64,000 bases of DNA from Desulfovibrio sp. (GTDB taxonomy: Bacteria > Desulfobacterota > Desulfovibrionia > Desulfovibrionales > Desulfovibrionaceae). The position numbers were made by a program, and so were the translations under genes. The stretch is taken from positions 1-64,000 of the forward strand of contig NZ_JAVESS010000008.1 in assembly GCF_034006445.1 (NCBI RefSeq), written 5' to 3'. The notes under the pieces were generated by a model that saw only the letters and a program-made list of their open reading frames with translations, was not told the DNA's origin and ran no database searches. This document shows, piece by piece, positions 19,182 to 29,054 of the stretch (its first letter is position 1; each line of letters begins with the position of its first letter).

Positions 19182-20705
19182 TTACAGGCCGCACTTCTTC
19201 ATAAGCTCATACCAGTGCCCGCGCGATATGCCAGCCCGCGTCGCAGCCTTGCGCACGTCGCCGCCGCTGACGGCCCATACGCGGCGCACATAGGCTTCTT
19301 CGGCCTGAGCCTTCCACTGGCGCAGCGCTGGCAGGCTCTCCTCCGAACCGGAAAGCGGCGGCAGACCGCCCGCTATGCCGCCCGCTGCGTCGCCAGAAGG
19401 GACGCTGGAAGCGCCCGCAAATACTCCCGCAGGGCCGCCGGACGGGACGCTGGAAGCCTGAAATCCGCTGGCAACGGGCTGGGAGGCACTACTGGCGGCA
19501 GATTCGGCAAAAGCGCCTTCCTGCCCCCGGCCCATACGGCGACGGGCCTCGTCCACGCGCATACGGGTGGACATATGCACGGGCAGAAGCAGATCGCCCT
19601 GTCCGGCGGCCAGGCAGGCGCGCTCTATGCAATGGATAAGCTCGCGCACATTGCCTGGCCAGGGATATTCCATAAGCATGTCCAGCACCTGCCCGGAAAT
19701 GGCCTTGCCCGGCAGATCATTGTGCAGGCAGAAGCGGCTGACGGTCTGCTGGGCCAGCGCGGGGATCTCGTCCCTTCTCTCGCGCAGGGGCGGAATGACG
19801 ATGGTGAGACCCTGAAGGCGGTACAGCAGATCAGAGCGAAAGGAGCCGTCCCCGGCCATGACCTCGATGTTTTTATTGGTGGCCGCCACAAGGCGAAAGT
19901 CGCTGCTGACCTCGCGCACTTCACCCACGGGCCTGAACCGCTTGAGCTCAAGGGCGCGCAAAAAAGCGCCCTGCATGGGCTGGGGCAGGTCGCCCACTTC
20001 GTCAAGAAAAAGCGTGCCCTTGTGGGCCGCCAGCAAAAGCCCTTCCCGCGCCCTGTCAGCCCCGGTGAACGCGCCACGGCTGTGCCCGAAAAGGTGGCTC
20101 TCCACCAGGGTTTCAGGCAGCGAGGCGCAGTCCACCGTCACAAAAGGGCGCGCGGCCCTTGCGCTGTTGCGGTACAGGGCCTTGGCAAAAACTTCCTTGC
20201 CAACCCCGGTTTCGCCCAGCAAAAGCACGTTGACCTCGCTCTGCGCGGCCTGGGCCAAAAGCTTCAGGGCATGGCTCATACCCACGCCCGCTCCCAGGAT
20301 ATGGCCGCTGTCCACCAGGAGGGATTCCGGCCCCGGAACCCTGTTTTTGCGGAAGGTCAGCACATGGCGCAGACACTGCTCGATGTCGCGCACCTTCAGG
20401 GGCTTGGTCAGAAACTCCCAGGCCCCCGAGCGCAGGGCAATTTCGGCGGCGTCGCCGTCGCCGTGCCCCGTAATGATGACCACATCGGGCATGCCGGGCA
20501 GATGGGCAAAGTCGCCCTGCCATTCAAGGCCGCTGCCGTCGGGCAGCCAGACGTCAAGAAGCACGACGTCCACGCCCTGTCGGCCCATCTCCAGCCCCTG
20601 GCTGAGGTTCTCCGCCAGCAGCACTTCGTGCCCCATGCGCGTGCACACCACCTCAACCATGGTGCGCATGAGGGCTTCGTCATCCACCACGAGAATACGG
20701 GCCAT
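19182..20705 (-). CDS. nrfR: Sigma-54-dependent response regulator, NrfR-like
   Basis: A 507-residue NtrC-family activator. The receiver domain (1-120) has acidic pocket DDE at 8-10 and phospho-acceptor Asp51 (LLDVWLPDG). The AAA+ domain (about 145-375) has Walker A GETGVGKE, the sigma-54 contact loop GAFTGAD and the Walker B-like LFLDEVGD. A low-complexity Ser/Gly/Pro linker follows, then a Fis-type helix-turn-helix (AATRAGISRGHWYELMKK). The start at 20705 overlaps the kinase stop as TGATG. Its place beside nrfHA matches the NrfR regulator of nitrite stress in D. vulgaris. The gene name is inferred from this synteny. Confidence 0.85.
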   Translation of the reverse strand: MARILVVDDEALMRTMVEVVCTRMGHEVLLAENLSQGLEMGRQGVDVVLLDVWLPDGSGLEWQGDFAHLPGMPDVVIITGHGDGDAAEIALRSGAWEFLTKPLKVRDIEQCLRHVLTFRKNRVPGPESLLVDSGHILGAGVGMSHALKLLAQAAQSEVNVLLLGETGVGKEVFAKALYRNSARAARPFVTVDCASLPETLVESHLFGHSRGAFTGADRAREGLLLAAHKGTLFLDEVGDLPQPMQGAFLRALELKRFRPVGEVREVSSDFRLVAATNKNIEVMAGDGSFRSDLLYRLQGLTIVIPPLRERRDEIPALAQQTVSRFCLHNDLPGKAISGQVLDMLMEYPWPGNVRELIHCIERACLAAGQGDLLLPVHMSTRMRVDEARRRMGRGQEGAFAESAASSASQPVASGFQASSVPSGGPAGVFAGASSVPSGDAAGGIAGGLPPLSGSEESLPALRQWKAQAEEAYVRRVWAVSGGDVRKAATRAGISRGHWYELMKKCGL

Positions 20706-23661
20706 CAACAGCCTCCCTTGCAGCCCGCCGGGGCCGTGCCTGCCGCGTAACCCGCCCCAGTGCCCGCCCCAATGCCCGGCACAGGACACGGAACAGGACA
20801 CGGCACAAGCGTTGTACCCGACATGGCGTCCACGCCGTTCATATCTTTGCCCAGATCTTTGTCCAGTTCTTTGCCCAGTTCTTTGTCCAGCATACCCAGA
20901 GCCTCCCGCAGAGCGGTGCGCATCTCGGCCACGGCCTGCTCAATATCCGTTTTTTGCGCGTGCTCCACATGGCAGGCCCGCTCCCGCAGCACATCAAAGC
21001 GCATGGTTCCGGCGGAGTTCTTGACGGCATGCCCCAGCCGCCGCAGGCAGGCATCGTCACCCGCGGCCAGGGCCGCTTCCAGTTCCGCGTCACGAATGCG
21101 CAAATCCCCCCGCAACACTCCGGCCAGCTGCGTCAGCAACTCAAGGTCGTCATCCAGAGCGTCCATGGCCGCCTGCCTGTTCCAGAGCGCCAGAGCCTCT
21201 TCCCCTTGCGGGTCAAGATCGCCCCCAACCTTCGCTTCGCGCCCACGTGGCGCGGCAGGGGCAGAATATCCGGCAGGAGCAGAATATCCGGCAGGGGCAG
21301 AATGTTCAGCAGGTGCAGAATGTTCGGCAGGTGCAGAATGTTCGGCAGGTGCAGAATGTTCGGGCTGGCAGCGCAAGGCGTGCGCACTGCCTTCAGTCCC
21401 CAACAGGGAGGACAGTTTTTTGCGCAGCACGGCAAAGGTCAGGGGTTTGAGCAAGACGAGATCAGCCCTCAGGTCTTTGCAGCGCCGCCGGTCTTCCGCG
21501 TCAAGGGCGGCGGTGTAAATGACGGTTTTTTGCAGCACCGGAACGGCGGCATGGCCGAGGCGCACGGCCTGCAGCACGTCAAGCCCGCTCATGTCGGGCA
21601 TGCGCGCGTCAAGAATAACCAGATCCCACGGGCCTTGTGCCAGGGCGGCCAGAGCGGCCTTGCCGTCACGCGCCATGTGCACGCACGCGCCCTCGGCCCG
21701 CAGCATATGTTCCATTATGTACCTGTTGGCCTCATTGTCTTCGGCCACAAGAATGCGGCGGCCCGCAAAACAGCCGTTTTCTGAACCAGGATCGGCCCCG
21801 CCGCCAGCGTCTGCGTCAACATCGGCGGCAGGGTCTGTGACAGCATCGGCGGCAGGATATGTGGCAGCATCCGCCAGTGCGCATTCTGCGGCACAGGCCA
21901 GGAATGAGGACCAGGCAGGGGGCGACGCGGCGAACGCCGCAGACCCGGCCGACGACTCCGGTTTGGTGGAAAGCGTGGTCGCTGCGGGCGACTCAGGCCC
22001 GGCCGACAATTCTGGTTCAGCGGACGGCGCAGGTTTGGCAGACGCGTCAGGCTCTGTGGAAAACGCCGACGAGGCAGGTAGACCAGACGCCCCGGCGGCC
22101 CCAACGACAGTCCCCGGCGCTGCTTCCGGCGCTGCGCAGGCACTGTGCGCCGACGCTGCGACGGCGTGACAGTCGGGGCTGCCGCTCTTTTTTCCTTCAG
22201 CGCAGCCGTGCAGTTGCAGGCACACCTCAAGGGTAAAACAGGAACCCCTGCCCGGCGCGGAATTCACCGTCACATCGCCGCCCATGCGGCGGGCAATGGT
22301 GCGCGCGATATACAGTCCAAGCCCTGTGCCGGGAGCCGACGACGCATCGCTGCCCCGCTGAAAGCTTTCAAAGATGCGCTCGGCTCTTCAAGGGGCAGAC
22401 CCGGCCCTGTATCCTGCACCAGAATCCTGAGACACAGGGTATCCGCCGAGCCAAAAGGAGTGCTTGCGGGTTTTCGCCCGGCAGGCCCCACGCAGACGCG
22501 CACACGCCCAAGTTCGGTAAACTTCACCGCGTTGCTCACAAGGTTGCCCAGGGCCTGACGCAAACGAAAACTGTCGCCCACAACGGCGTCCGGCAGTTGC
22601 GGGTCCACGTCCAGATCAATATCCAGCCCCTTGGCCTCTGCCACCGGCAAAAACAGGACGATGCAGTCATCAAGGGCCGCACGCAGGGAAAAGGGGGCGG
22701 CCCGCAGTTGCAGCGCGCCCTGCTCAAGACTTGCGTGGTCGGTAACGTCGCGCACCATTTCCAGCAGAGCGCCGCCCGCCTGCGTGAGATAGCGCAGGGC
22801 GTTCTTGCGTTCCTTTTCCGGAGCGCCCTTTTGCTGCAAAAGTTCGCTCATGCCCAGTATGGCCGTCAGCGGCGTGCACATGTCGTGACTCAGGCGGGCC
22901 ATGAAGGCGCTCTTCATGCGGCTGGTTTCTTCGGCCAGCCAGCGCCGCCGCGTGAGGTTGAGCGTAAGCCCGCCGATGGCAAGCACGCCCGTCAGGCCCA
23001 GCAGGGAGTAGAGCAGGCGCATGTTGCGCTGTTGCAGACCAGCGTTGTGCATATAGGCTTCGGCGTTCTGGCTGACGCTGATGCCGCCGAGCACCTCGCC
23101 CACCTTGCGGCCCTGGTGGCAGCGCAGGCAGCTTTCCTGCGCTATAAGCACGTTGAGCAGGCGCAGTTTGCCCTGTCCGTCCGTTTCAGGAGCGCTGAAG
23201 ATTTCCCGCGCCCCCTCTGTACACTGGACAAGGGCGTCGGACTCCCAGGCGTCAGCCTTGTTTTCTGGGCGCAGGGGCACATTGCTGATGATGCTGATGC
23301 CAATGCCCGGCTCCGAATTTCGTTCAGCCAACTGGCGGCTCATATAGGCGGGATTTATGAGCACAAGGGTGCGCCCGTCCGCTGTTTCCACGGTGCGTTC
23401 AGCTTCGGGCAGCCAGGGATTGGGCTGGCCGTATGCGCTTTTCAGCACATAGACGCCGCCGTGGACAGCATTCCAGTTGCGGGCGTCCATAAGTTGTCGC
23501 GCAACGGTGGATAATCTGGTATGTTCCAGCTCAAGCCTGTGGGCTTCATCAACGCGCGCGGCCTGCCGGTAGAGTGCGAGGGTGAATACAAGCCATAAAA
23601 AACAGGCCAGTAGGGGCAGCCAGATGGCCGGGCCATTCTTTTTTGCGGCAACGTGCGCCAT
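20705..23661 (-). pseudogene. Hybrid sensor histidine kinase with periplasmic haem-c sensor, frameshifted
   Basis: The partner kinase of the NrfR-like regulator is split over two frames, 23661 to about 22380 and about 22385 to 20705. The first part has two membrane helices around a periplasmic domain with the c-type haem motif CLRCH (Tll0287-like/DUF3365 style). It continues with HisKA (SHDMCTPLTAILGMSEL, His in SHD), the N box and DTGPGL. The continuation RIFESFQRG, then GTGLGLYIARTIARR, lies in the other frame, so a +2 or -1 shift occurred at 22376-22389. The second part continues with a receiver domain (VILDARMPDMSG), tandem PAEHSA repeats and an HPt domain (HAVKNSAGTMR). Either the kinase is broken or the sequence has an error there. 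Confidence 0.85.
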
Positions 23662-23929
23662 GAAAACCTCGCGTTTTGAGGAGGAGCAGGAGCCAATCTG
23701 TTGTCATAATTTAATGAAATTTTGTCATTTTTATCTGAATATAGCAAGGCCGGCAGCCTCCATTGCCAAAAAAATCACATAACGCCTAAGTTTATTACGC
23801 TTTTTTCAAACCCTAAATATCTGTACAAATGGTACACTTTTTGATGGTATAGTGGTCGAAATTGTGTTGCCATGGTGGCAGCATACTGGGCGGTCTGCCT
23901 GGATTAACCGACCACCCGGCGACTTATTC

Positions 23930-23955
23930 AGAGCATTTTCATTGTGAAATGCTCT
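23930..23955. repeat. AGAGCA palindrome, short copy
   Basis: AGAGCATTTTCA and its reverse complement around a short centre. It is the simplest member of the AGAGCA/TGCTCT family, lying in the nrfH upstream region (23662-24323). That region otherwise has no gene and no clear sigma-54 site that I could find. Confidence 0.75.
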
Positions 23956-24177
23956 GGCGGCTGAATGGGCAGACGCCCGCCGTTACGGCCCATGTTCCCT
24001 GTCTGTCTGGGTACATACTGTGGTACATGCTGTAATGGTTGTGGGTTAACCTTTGGGAACGCCTGTTCTCAAAATCTGCTTCAGCGGTTGTCAGCGCTCA
24101 TGACTACGCAGGCTGCCAAGCCTGCCAGTGGGCGATACCCCGCCCTGGGAATCTGGGTTTTCAGGGCACATCTGCAC

Positions 24178-24302
24178 TAGAGCGGTTAACAAATGAATTG
24201 TGTTAACTGCTCTGCAAGGATTTTCGTGAAAATCCTTGTCACGAAATGCACGCAGGCAGGCTTTGTCTGACGTACGCGGGCATTTCAAGTGTTAATGCTC
24301 TA
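24178..24302. repeat. TAGAGC-bounded palindromic element upstream of nrfH
   Basis: Starts TAGAGCGGTTAAC and ends GTTAATGCTCTA, so the ends are inverted repeats. Inside are a GTTAAC hairpin and an AAGGATTTTCGTGAAAATCCTT hairpin-forming palindrome. It ends 22 bases before the nrfH start codon, so the nrfHA promoter must lie upstream of it or inside it. Confidence 0.75.
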
Positions 24303-24323
24303 GGAGCGAGTGAAGGAGGCTCT

Positions 24324-24791
24324 ATGGGTACACCCCGCAATGGACCCTGGCTCAAATGGCTGATGGGCGGCGTTGCGGCGGGCATGGTGCTACTGGGCGT
24401 CATGGCGTATGCCATGATTACCACGGACCAGCGGCCGTTCTGCGCCAGCTGTCATATCATGCAGGAAGCTGCCGTGACCCAGAAAATGGGTATGCACGCC
24501 AAGCTCTCGTGTAATGAGTGCCATGCCCCGCACAATCTTTTGGTCAAACTGCCGTTCAAGGCAAAAGAAGGGCTGCGCGACGTAGTGGGCAACATCTCGG
24601 GTCACGATGTTCCGCATCCCCCAAGTCTGCACACCCGTGATGTGGTCAACGCCAACTGCAAGGCGTGCCATGCCCAAACCAACATCAACGTGGCCAGCAT
24701 GGACGCCAAGCCTTATTGCGTGGATTGTCACCGGGGCGTCACCCACATGCGTACGCGGCCTATCAGCACAAGGACGGTAGCCTATGAATAA
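24324..24791 (+). CDS. nrfH: Cytochrome c nitrite reductase membrane subunit
   Basis: Tetrahaem NapC/NirT-family quinol dehydrogenase that anchors NrfA and feeds it electrons from menaquinol. The product has 155 residues with one N-terminal membrane helix (about 11-32). Four haem motifs are present: CASCH (40-44), CNECH (63-67), CKACH (112-116) and CVDCH (132-136). The first continues as CASCHIM, giving the Met ligand known for haem 1 of Desulfovibrio NrfH. GGAG six bases before the ATG at 24324 fixes the start. It overlaps nrfA by eight bases. Confidence 0.95.
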   Translation: MGTPRNGPWLKWLMGGVAAGMVLLGVMAYAMITTDQRPFCASCHIMQEAAVTQKMGMHAKLSCNECHAPHNLLVKLPFKAKEGLRDVVGNISGHDVPHPPSLHTRDVVNANCKACHAQTNINVASMDAKPYCVDCHRGVTHMRTRPISTRTVAYE

Positions 24792-26368
24792 GCGAATTGT
24801 GACCACGGCCCTGGCTCTGGCCACGCTGCTGGGCGTTGCTTTGCTCAGCGGCTGTCAGGATGTTTCCACCGAGCTGAAGGCCCCCAAATACAAAACAGGC
24901 ATCCCTGAAACGGAACTCAAGATGTCGGCCTTCAAGGGCCAGTTTCCCCAACAGTACGCTTCGTATATGAAAAATAACGAAGACACGGTCATGACCGAAT
25001 ATAAGGGGTCGGTTCCCTATCACAAGAATGACAACGTGAATCCCCTGCCCAAGGGCTTCAAACATGCCCAGCCCTATTTGAAAAACCTCTGGCTGGGCTA
25101 TCCTTTCATGTATGAATACAATGAAACGCGCGGGCACACCCACGCCATTGACGACTTTGTGAACATTGACCGCATCAACCGTTACGGCGCCGACGGCAAG
25201 GGCAACATGCCCGCCACCTGCTGGAACTGCAAAACCCCCAAGATGATGGAATGGGTCGGCAAGTACGGCGACAAGTTCTGGTCCATGGACGTCAATGAAT
25301 TCCGTGGCAAGGACAAGATCAGCGCCCATGAAGAAAGCATAAGCTGCGCCACCTGCCACGACCCCGGCACTATGGAACTGCGCCTGTATTCCGAACCGCT
25401 CAAGGATTGGCTCAAGCGCAGCGGCAGAGACTGGCAGAATATAAGCCGTAACGAAAAGCGCATGCTCGTCTGCGCCCAGTGCCATGTGGAATACTACTTT
25501 ACCCACAAGGACAACGGCCCGGCTGCCAAGCCCGTCTTCCCCTGGGATAACGGCATGAACCCCGAAGACATGTATCAGTACTACAAGGGGCACGGCGCCA
25601 AGGGCGCTGACGGCAAGCCCGGCCCCTTTGCCGACTGGGTACACGCTGCCTCCAAGGTGCCCATGATCAAGATGCAGCACCCCGATTACGAAACCTTCCA
25701 GGACGGCCCCCACGGCGCGGCCGGCGTTGCCTGCGCCGACTGCCACATTGCAGTACGTGCGTGAAGACGGCAAGAAGATCTCCAGCCACTGGATGACCTC
25801 GCCCATGAAGGATCCCGAAATGCGCGCCTGCCGCCAGTGCCACGCTGACAAGACCGCTGACTACCTGCGTGGGCGTGTGCTGTACACCCAGAAAAAGACT
25901 TACGAGCAGTTGATCAAGGCACAGGAAATCTCCGTCAAGGCCCATGAGGCCGTGCGCCTTGCCAATGCCTATGACGGCCACCGCGCTCCCAACTATGAAG
26001 TCCTCATGACTGAAGCGCGCGACATGGTGCGCAAGGGCCAGCTGTTCTGGGACTACGTCTCTGCTGAAAACAGCGTGGGTTTCCATAACCCGGCAAAAGC
26101 CCTCGACACCCTCATGACCAGTATGGAATGCAGCCAGAAGGCCGTTGACCTGGCCACCCAGGCCACGGAATTTGGCATCGCCCCGGCACTGGCCGGCGAC
26201 ATCAAGGAAATTGTGCCGCCCATCCTGGACATGAGCCGCAAGCTCCAGCAGGACCCGGAATTCTTGCAGAAGAATCCCTGGACCAAGCTCCTGCCCGTGC
26301 TGCCCAAGGCTGAACAGGTCTGGGAAGGCCAGGATCGCCTGAGCTCCCAGAATGGCCAGGCCAAATAG
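24784..26368 (+). pseudogene. nrfA: Cytochrome c nitrite reductase catalytic subunit, frameshifted
   Basis: Periplasmic pentahaem enzyme reducing nitrite to ammonia with six electrons. The N-terminus has a signal peptide with an LLSGC lipobox (Cys24). The active-site haem motif CWNCK is present, then CATCH, CAQCH, CADCH and CRQCH. The frame breaks at 25747-25749: CAC ATT GCA should read CAC ATG CAG, so one extra T shifts the frame just after the fourth haem. As it stands translation ends in CADCHIAVRA at 25764. The remaining part (QYVREDGKKISSHW... to WEGQDRLSSQNGQAK) is in another frame with haem 5 intact. Everything else looks functional, so a recent mutation or a sequencing error is likely. 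Confidence 0.92.
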
Positions 26369-26427
26369 TTTCACGCAGCCCATAACCTCCATGCAGCCAT
26401 AACCTCCACAGGCTTTGTCTGCACACA

Positions 26428-26462
26428 TCCGCCCGCGAACGCCACTGGCATTCGCGGGCGGA
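26428..26462 (+). terminator. Hairpin after nrfA
   Basis: TCCGCCCGCGAA pairs exactly with TTCGCGGGCGGA, 60 bases after the nrfA stop. Only a short T-run (CACTTTTA) follows. Confidence 0.65.
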
Positions 26463-26468
26463 CACTTT

Positions 26469-26567
26469 TAGAGCATTTTCGCATTGAGAATATCCATTCT
26501 CGCGGCAGCCCTTGGGCGGCGAAGAAGCCTTACGGATGGCGACAGCATCGCTAGTGACGTTGCTCTA
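26469..26567. repeat. TAGAGCA-bounded element after nrfA
   Basis: Starts TAGAGCATTTTC and ends GTTGCTCTA. Its right half (TACGGATGGCGACAGCATCGCT) recurs near 36964-36984 with a similar TTGCTCTA end. The rest of 26369-26698 has no gene. Confidence 0.7.
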
Positions 26568-26698
26568 CGGCCAGACTTGATAGTGCCCCGTATCTTTTCT
26601 ACTATCTGCCGTAACACCCCCCAAGCGGGCCCCCTGGCAACCCTCCAATGCATGGCCTCCCGGCCTGATCCAGACCGGGCAAGGCAAACGAGGCAAGA

Positions 26699-27109
26699 AT
26701 GAAAAAAATTCTGGAACCGGGCATTACCGGCACATCCGAGATCACTGTCAGTGAAAAAATGCTGGCCTGCCACGTTGGCAGCGGCCTTGTGGAAGTTTTT
26801 TCCACAGCCATGATGATAGCCTGGATGGAAGCCACCGCCGTGGCCCTGGTGCAGGACGCCCTGCCCGAAGGCATGACCACCGTGGGCACCAGGGTGGACG
26901 TGGCCCATGTGGCGGCGACCCCCTGCGGCATGAAGGTGACCTTCACCGCCGAACTGACGGCCATGTCCGCCAACGGCAAAGGGCTTACTTTCAAGGTCAG
27001 CGCGCATGACGAGGCAGGGCTTATCGGCGAGGGCGTTCACGAGCGCGTTGTGGTAAACAGGGAAAAATTTGAAAGCCGCACCCGCGACCGCAAGGGCAGC
27101 ACCTGCTGA
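26699..27109 (+). CDS. FlK-like hot-dog thioesterase
   Basis: A 136-residue single hot-dog domain resembling the fluoroacetyl-CoA thioesterase FlK family. Family-like segments include VFSTAMMIAWMEATA near 34-48, followed by GMTTVGTRVDVAHVAATPCGMKVTF and the terminal VHERVVVNREKF. It probably hydrolyses a small acyl-CoA, with substrate unknown. GAGG lies six bases before the ATG at 26699. It stands alone between nrfA and the FMN reductase. In this family most members are not fluoroacetate-specific, so the name describes the fold only. Confidence 0.85.
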   Translation: MKKILEPGITGTSEITVSEKMLACHVGSGLVEVFSTAMMIAWMEATAVALVQDALPEGMTTVGTRVDVAHVAATPCGMKVTFTAELTAMSANGKGLTFKVSAHDEAGLIGEGVHERVVVNREKFESRTRDRKGSTC

Positions 27110-27241
27110 CAGATGGCCCATCCGAAGGGCTGCGACTGCTGACAGCAGCCCGCCATCTGGAGCCAACCTAATCCATAGGCTTTCGCCATAAAACTTGTTA
27201 GGCTGGGGCTGTCCGCACAGTCGGACACAAGGAGAATACCT

Positions 27242-27787
27242 ATGAGCACTCTGACCTTCGTGGGCATTTCAGGCAGCCTGCGCCACGCCTCCCGCAATTC
27301 GGGACTGCTGCGCTGCTGCGCCGCCCATCTTCCCGAGGGCGTCCGTATGGAAATAGCGAATATTTCCGCCCTGCCCTTTTATAATGAAGACATTGAAAAA
27401 CCCCAGGCCGCCAAAGACCTCATCGCGCAGGTCACCGCCGCGGACGCCCTGGTGCTGGCCTGCCCGGAATACAACTATTCCCTGGCCCCGGCCCTGAAAA
27501 ACGCGCTGGACTGGGTTTCACGCGAACCCAACCTCGCGCCGCTTTCGGGCAAGTCCGTCTGCATCGTGGGCGCGGGGGGCGGCATGGGCACCTGCCGCAG
27601 CCAGTACCATCTGCGCCAGGTCTGCGTGTACCTGAACCTGCACGTGCTGAACAAACCCGAACTGTTTTCCAATGCCTTCAGCCCCTGCTTTGACGACAAG
27701 GGCAATGTGGTGGACGAGGCCCTGACCAAACAGACCGCCGAGGTCATGCAGGCCCTTGCACAGTGGACACGCCAGCTCAAGAAGTAA
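27242..27787 (+). CDS. NADPH-dependent FMN reductase family protein
   Basis: A 181-residue flavodoxin-like reductase. The phosphate-binding loop GISGSLRHASRNSGLL is at 8-23 and the ACPEYNYSLAPALKNALDW segment at about 73-91 marks the family of chromate, azo and quinone reductases. GGAG lies eight bases before the ATG. It likely reduces quinones or metals with NADPH, but the substrate is not predictable. It is followed at once by tandem short repeats and a palindromic repeat, with no operon partner. Confidence 0.9.
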   Translation: MSTLTFVGISGSLRHASRNSGLLRCCAAHLPEGVRMEIANISALPFYNEDIEKPQAAKDLIAQVTAADALVLACPEYNYSLAPALKNALDWVSREPNLAPLSGKSVCIVGAGGGMGTCRSQYHLRQVCVYLNLHVLNKPELFSNAFSPCFDDKGNVVDEALTKQTAEVMQALAQWTRQLKK

Positions 27788-27803
27788 GTTTTGGAGTAGT
27801 TTC

Positions 27804-27860
27804 ACGGTGCACTGCACGGTGAACTGTGCGGTGAAATGCACGGTGAAATGCGCGGTGAAA
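27804..27860. repeat. Tandem 12-base repeat
   Basis: About five imperfect units of ACGGTGAAATGC run directly into the GC-rich palindromic repeat at 27861. Confidence 0.8.
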
Positions 27861-27930
27861 TGCTTTGTGGGGGAGGGACCCTTTTGGAAAAGGGTCTCCT
27901 CCCCCACACCCCCACCCCCTAAAACTCTTA
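27861..27930. repeat. GC-rich palindromic repeat, copy 2
   Basis: Same element as at 8420-8489. The loop reads CTTTTGGAAAAG here. It lies in the spacer after the FMN reductase gene. Confidence 0.9.
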
Positions 27931-28046
27931 GTGTATTTTAGTAGAATACAACGGAGTTCTGATCTGAGGTGGGAGTTCCAGAGCAGCTTCTTCCAGGCAT
28001 CACGCCATCTCAACGCTACGCTGCTTTAAGCTTTTTACACAGTGAA

Positions 28047-28084
28047 CTGAAAACCCGCTCCGGCATGCCGGAGCGGGTTTTCAG
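28047..28084. terminator. Bidirectional terminator before feoA
   Basis: CTGAAAACCCGCTCCGGC and its exact reverse complement meet at the centre, giving A-runs and T-runs on both sides. It could end plus-strand transcripts or the convergent feoA transcript. The gap to the feoA stop (28085-28298) has no gene. Confidence 0.85.
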
Positions 28085-28298
28085 TCTGCCATTGCGGCAA
28101 TGCACGGCTGACAGGGTGGAGGCGGCTTTTTTTACTGTGTACGGTCTGCGGCGTGACCAGCGCCGGAAATGTCATGCGAGCGGTTTATCACTAAAAAGCT
28201 CCGACGGCTGCGGGAAAGACGCGCGTCGCGAGACAAAACTCAATACATTCATGCTGCTACGCGGAGGCACGAGAGACTGAAACCCTGTTCTGCCGCGC

Positions 28299-28586
28299 TT
28301 ACCGTTTTGACGCTTTTGCAGCGGCTGGCGCTTGCGGCTCACTGTTATGGCGCACCATGATGGCCTTGGCCTCACGACGCCGCAGGGCAATGGTGACTTC
28401 AGCGCAGCGCAGGGCCAGAGGGTCGCGCAGGGGAGCATAACCCACCACGGAAACAGGCATACCCGAACCAAGCCCCATGTCGCGTATCCTGCGTGCCAGT
28501 TCACCCCTGGCATTAATGCTTACAATAAACGCAGGCTCGCCAACCTTGAGGGCTGTGATCGGAAAAATATTTTCAGTCCTGTCCAT
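28299..28586 (-). CDS. feoA: FeoA-domain protein
   Basis: A 95-residue protein with one FeoA (SH3-like) domain at about 8-82 (KVGEPAFIVSINARGELARRIRDMGL, GSGMPVSVV). FeoA proteins bind the cytoplasmic side of the FeoB ferrous iron transporter, and similar free domains exist without FeoB. The C-terminal tail is Ala/Lys/Pro-rich. No feoB lies next to it. The start at 28586 is preceded by a G-rich stretch only. It is convergent with the FMN reductase gene across the terminator. Confidence 0.85.
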   Translation of the reverse strand: MDRTENIFPITALKVGEPAFIVSINARGELARRIRDMGLGSGMPVSVVGYAPLRDPLALRCAEVTIALRRREAKAIMVRHNSEPQAPAAAKASKR

Positions 28587-28640
28587 ATTCCCCCCAACAA
28601 CAAAAGGACTTCGCCCACGCGCTCCATGCGGCAGCAGCCA

Positions 28641-28680
28641 CTGGCAGTACCGACTGGCAGTACCGACTGGCAGTATCGAC
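28641..28680. repeat. Three tandem CTGGCAGTACCGA units
   Basis: Three near-identical 13-base units in the spacer between feoA and the acyltransferase. The reverse complement (CGGTACTGCC) resembles the iterated units at 50196-50275. The remainder of 28587-29054 holds no gene; a strong CCACCGGGGGCAAG/CTTGCCCGGTGG hairpin lies near 28961-29003. Confidence 0.8.
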
Positions 28681-29054
28681 GCCCCGGCCAGTGGCCGATC
28701 AGAGGGCTGGCAAAGGGGCTGACAAAGAGGCCAGCCAGACGCCGCGCCACACAGACGTTTGAACCTGAACCAGAGCGCACACAGCGTGCGCTGGCCAGGG
28801 ATTTTTAACGGGACGCAAAAACAAAAACAAATTTCATTTTCAACCTATTCCAAGCAGCATCCGCCGTCAAGGCTGGCTGCAATTATTTAAATAAATTATT
28901 TCATATGGTAACAACAATTATTTCTGGCTTGCCGCTGCGCCCCTGCGCCGACCTCTCGACCACCGGGGGCAAGTCTGGCATTCTTGCCCGGTGGTTGAGG
29001 GCAAACCCACGGCGGTTTCGCGCAAGGGGCGTGCTCCTGATCACCACAGACTTG

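Noticed and set aside
21245..21365. Short regular repeats resembling a CRISPR array
   Set aside because: Units are 18 bases with no spacers, in frame inside the kinase gene (PAEHSA repeats). No CRISPR array or cas gene was seen in the window.
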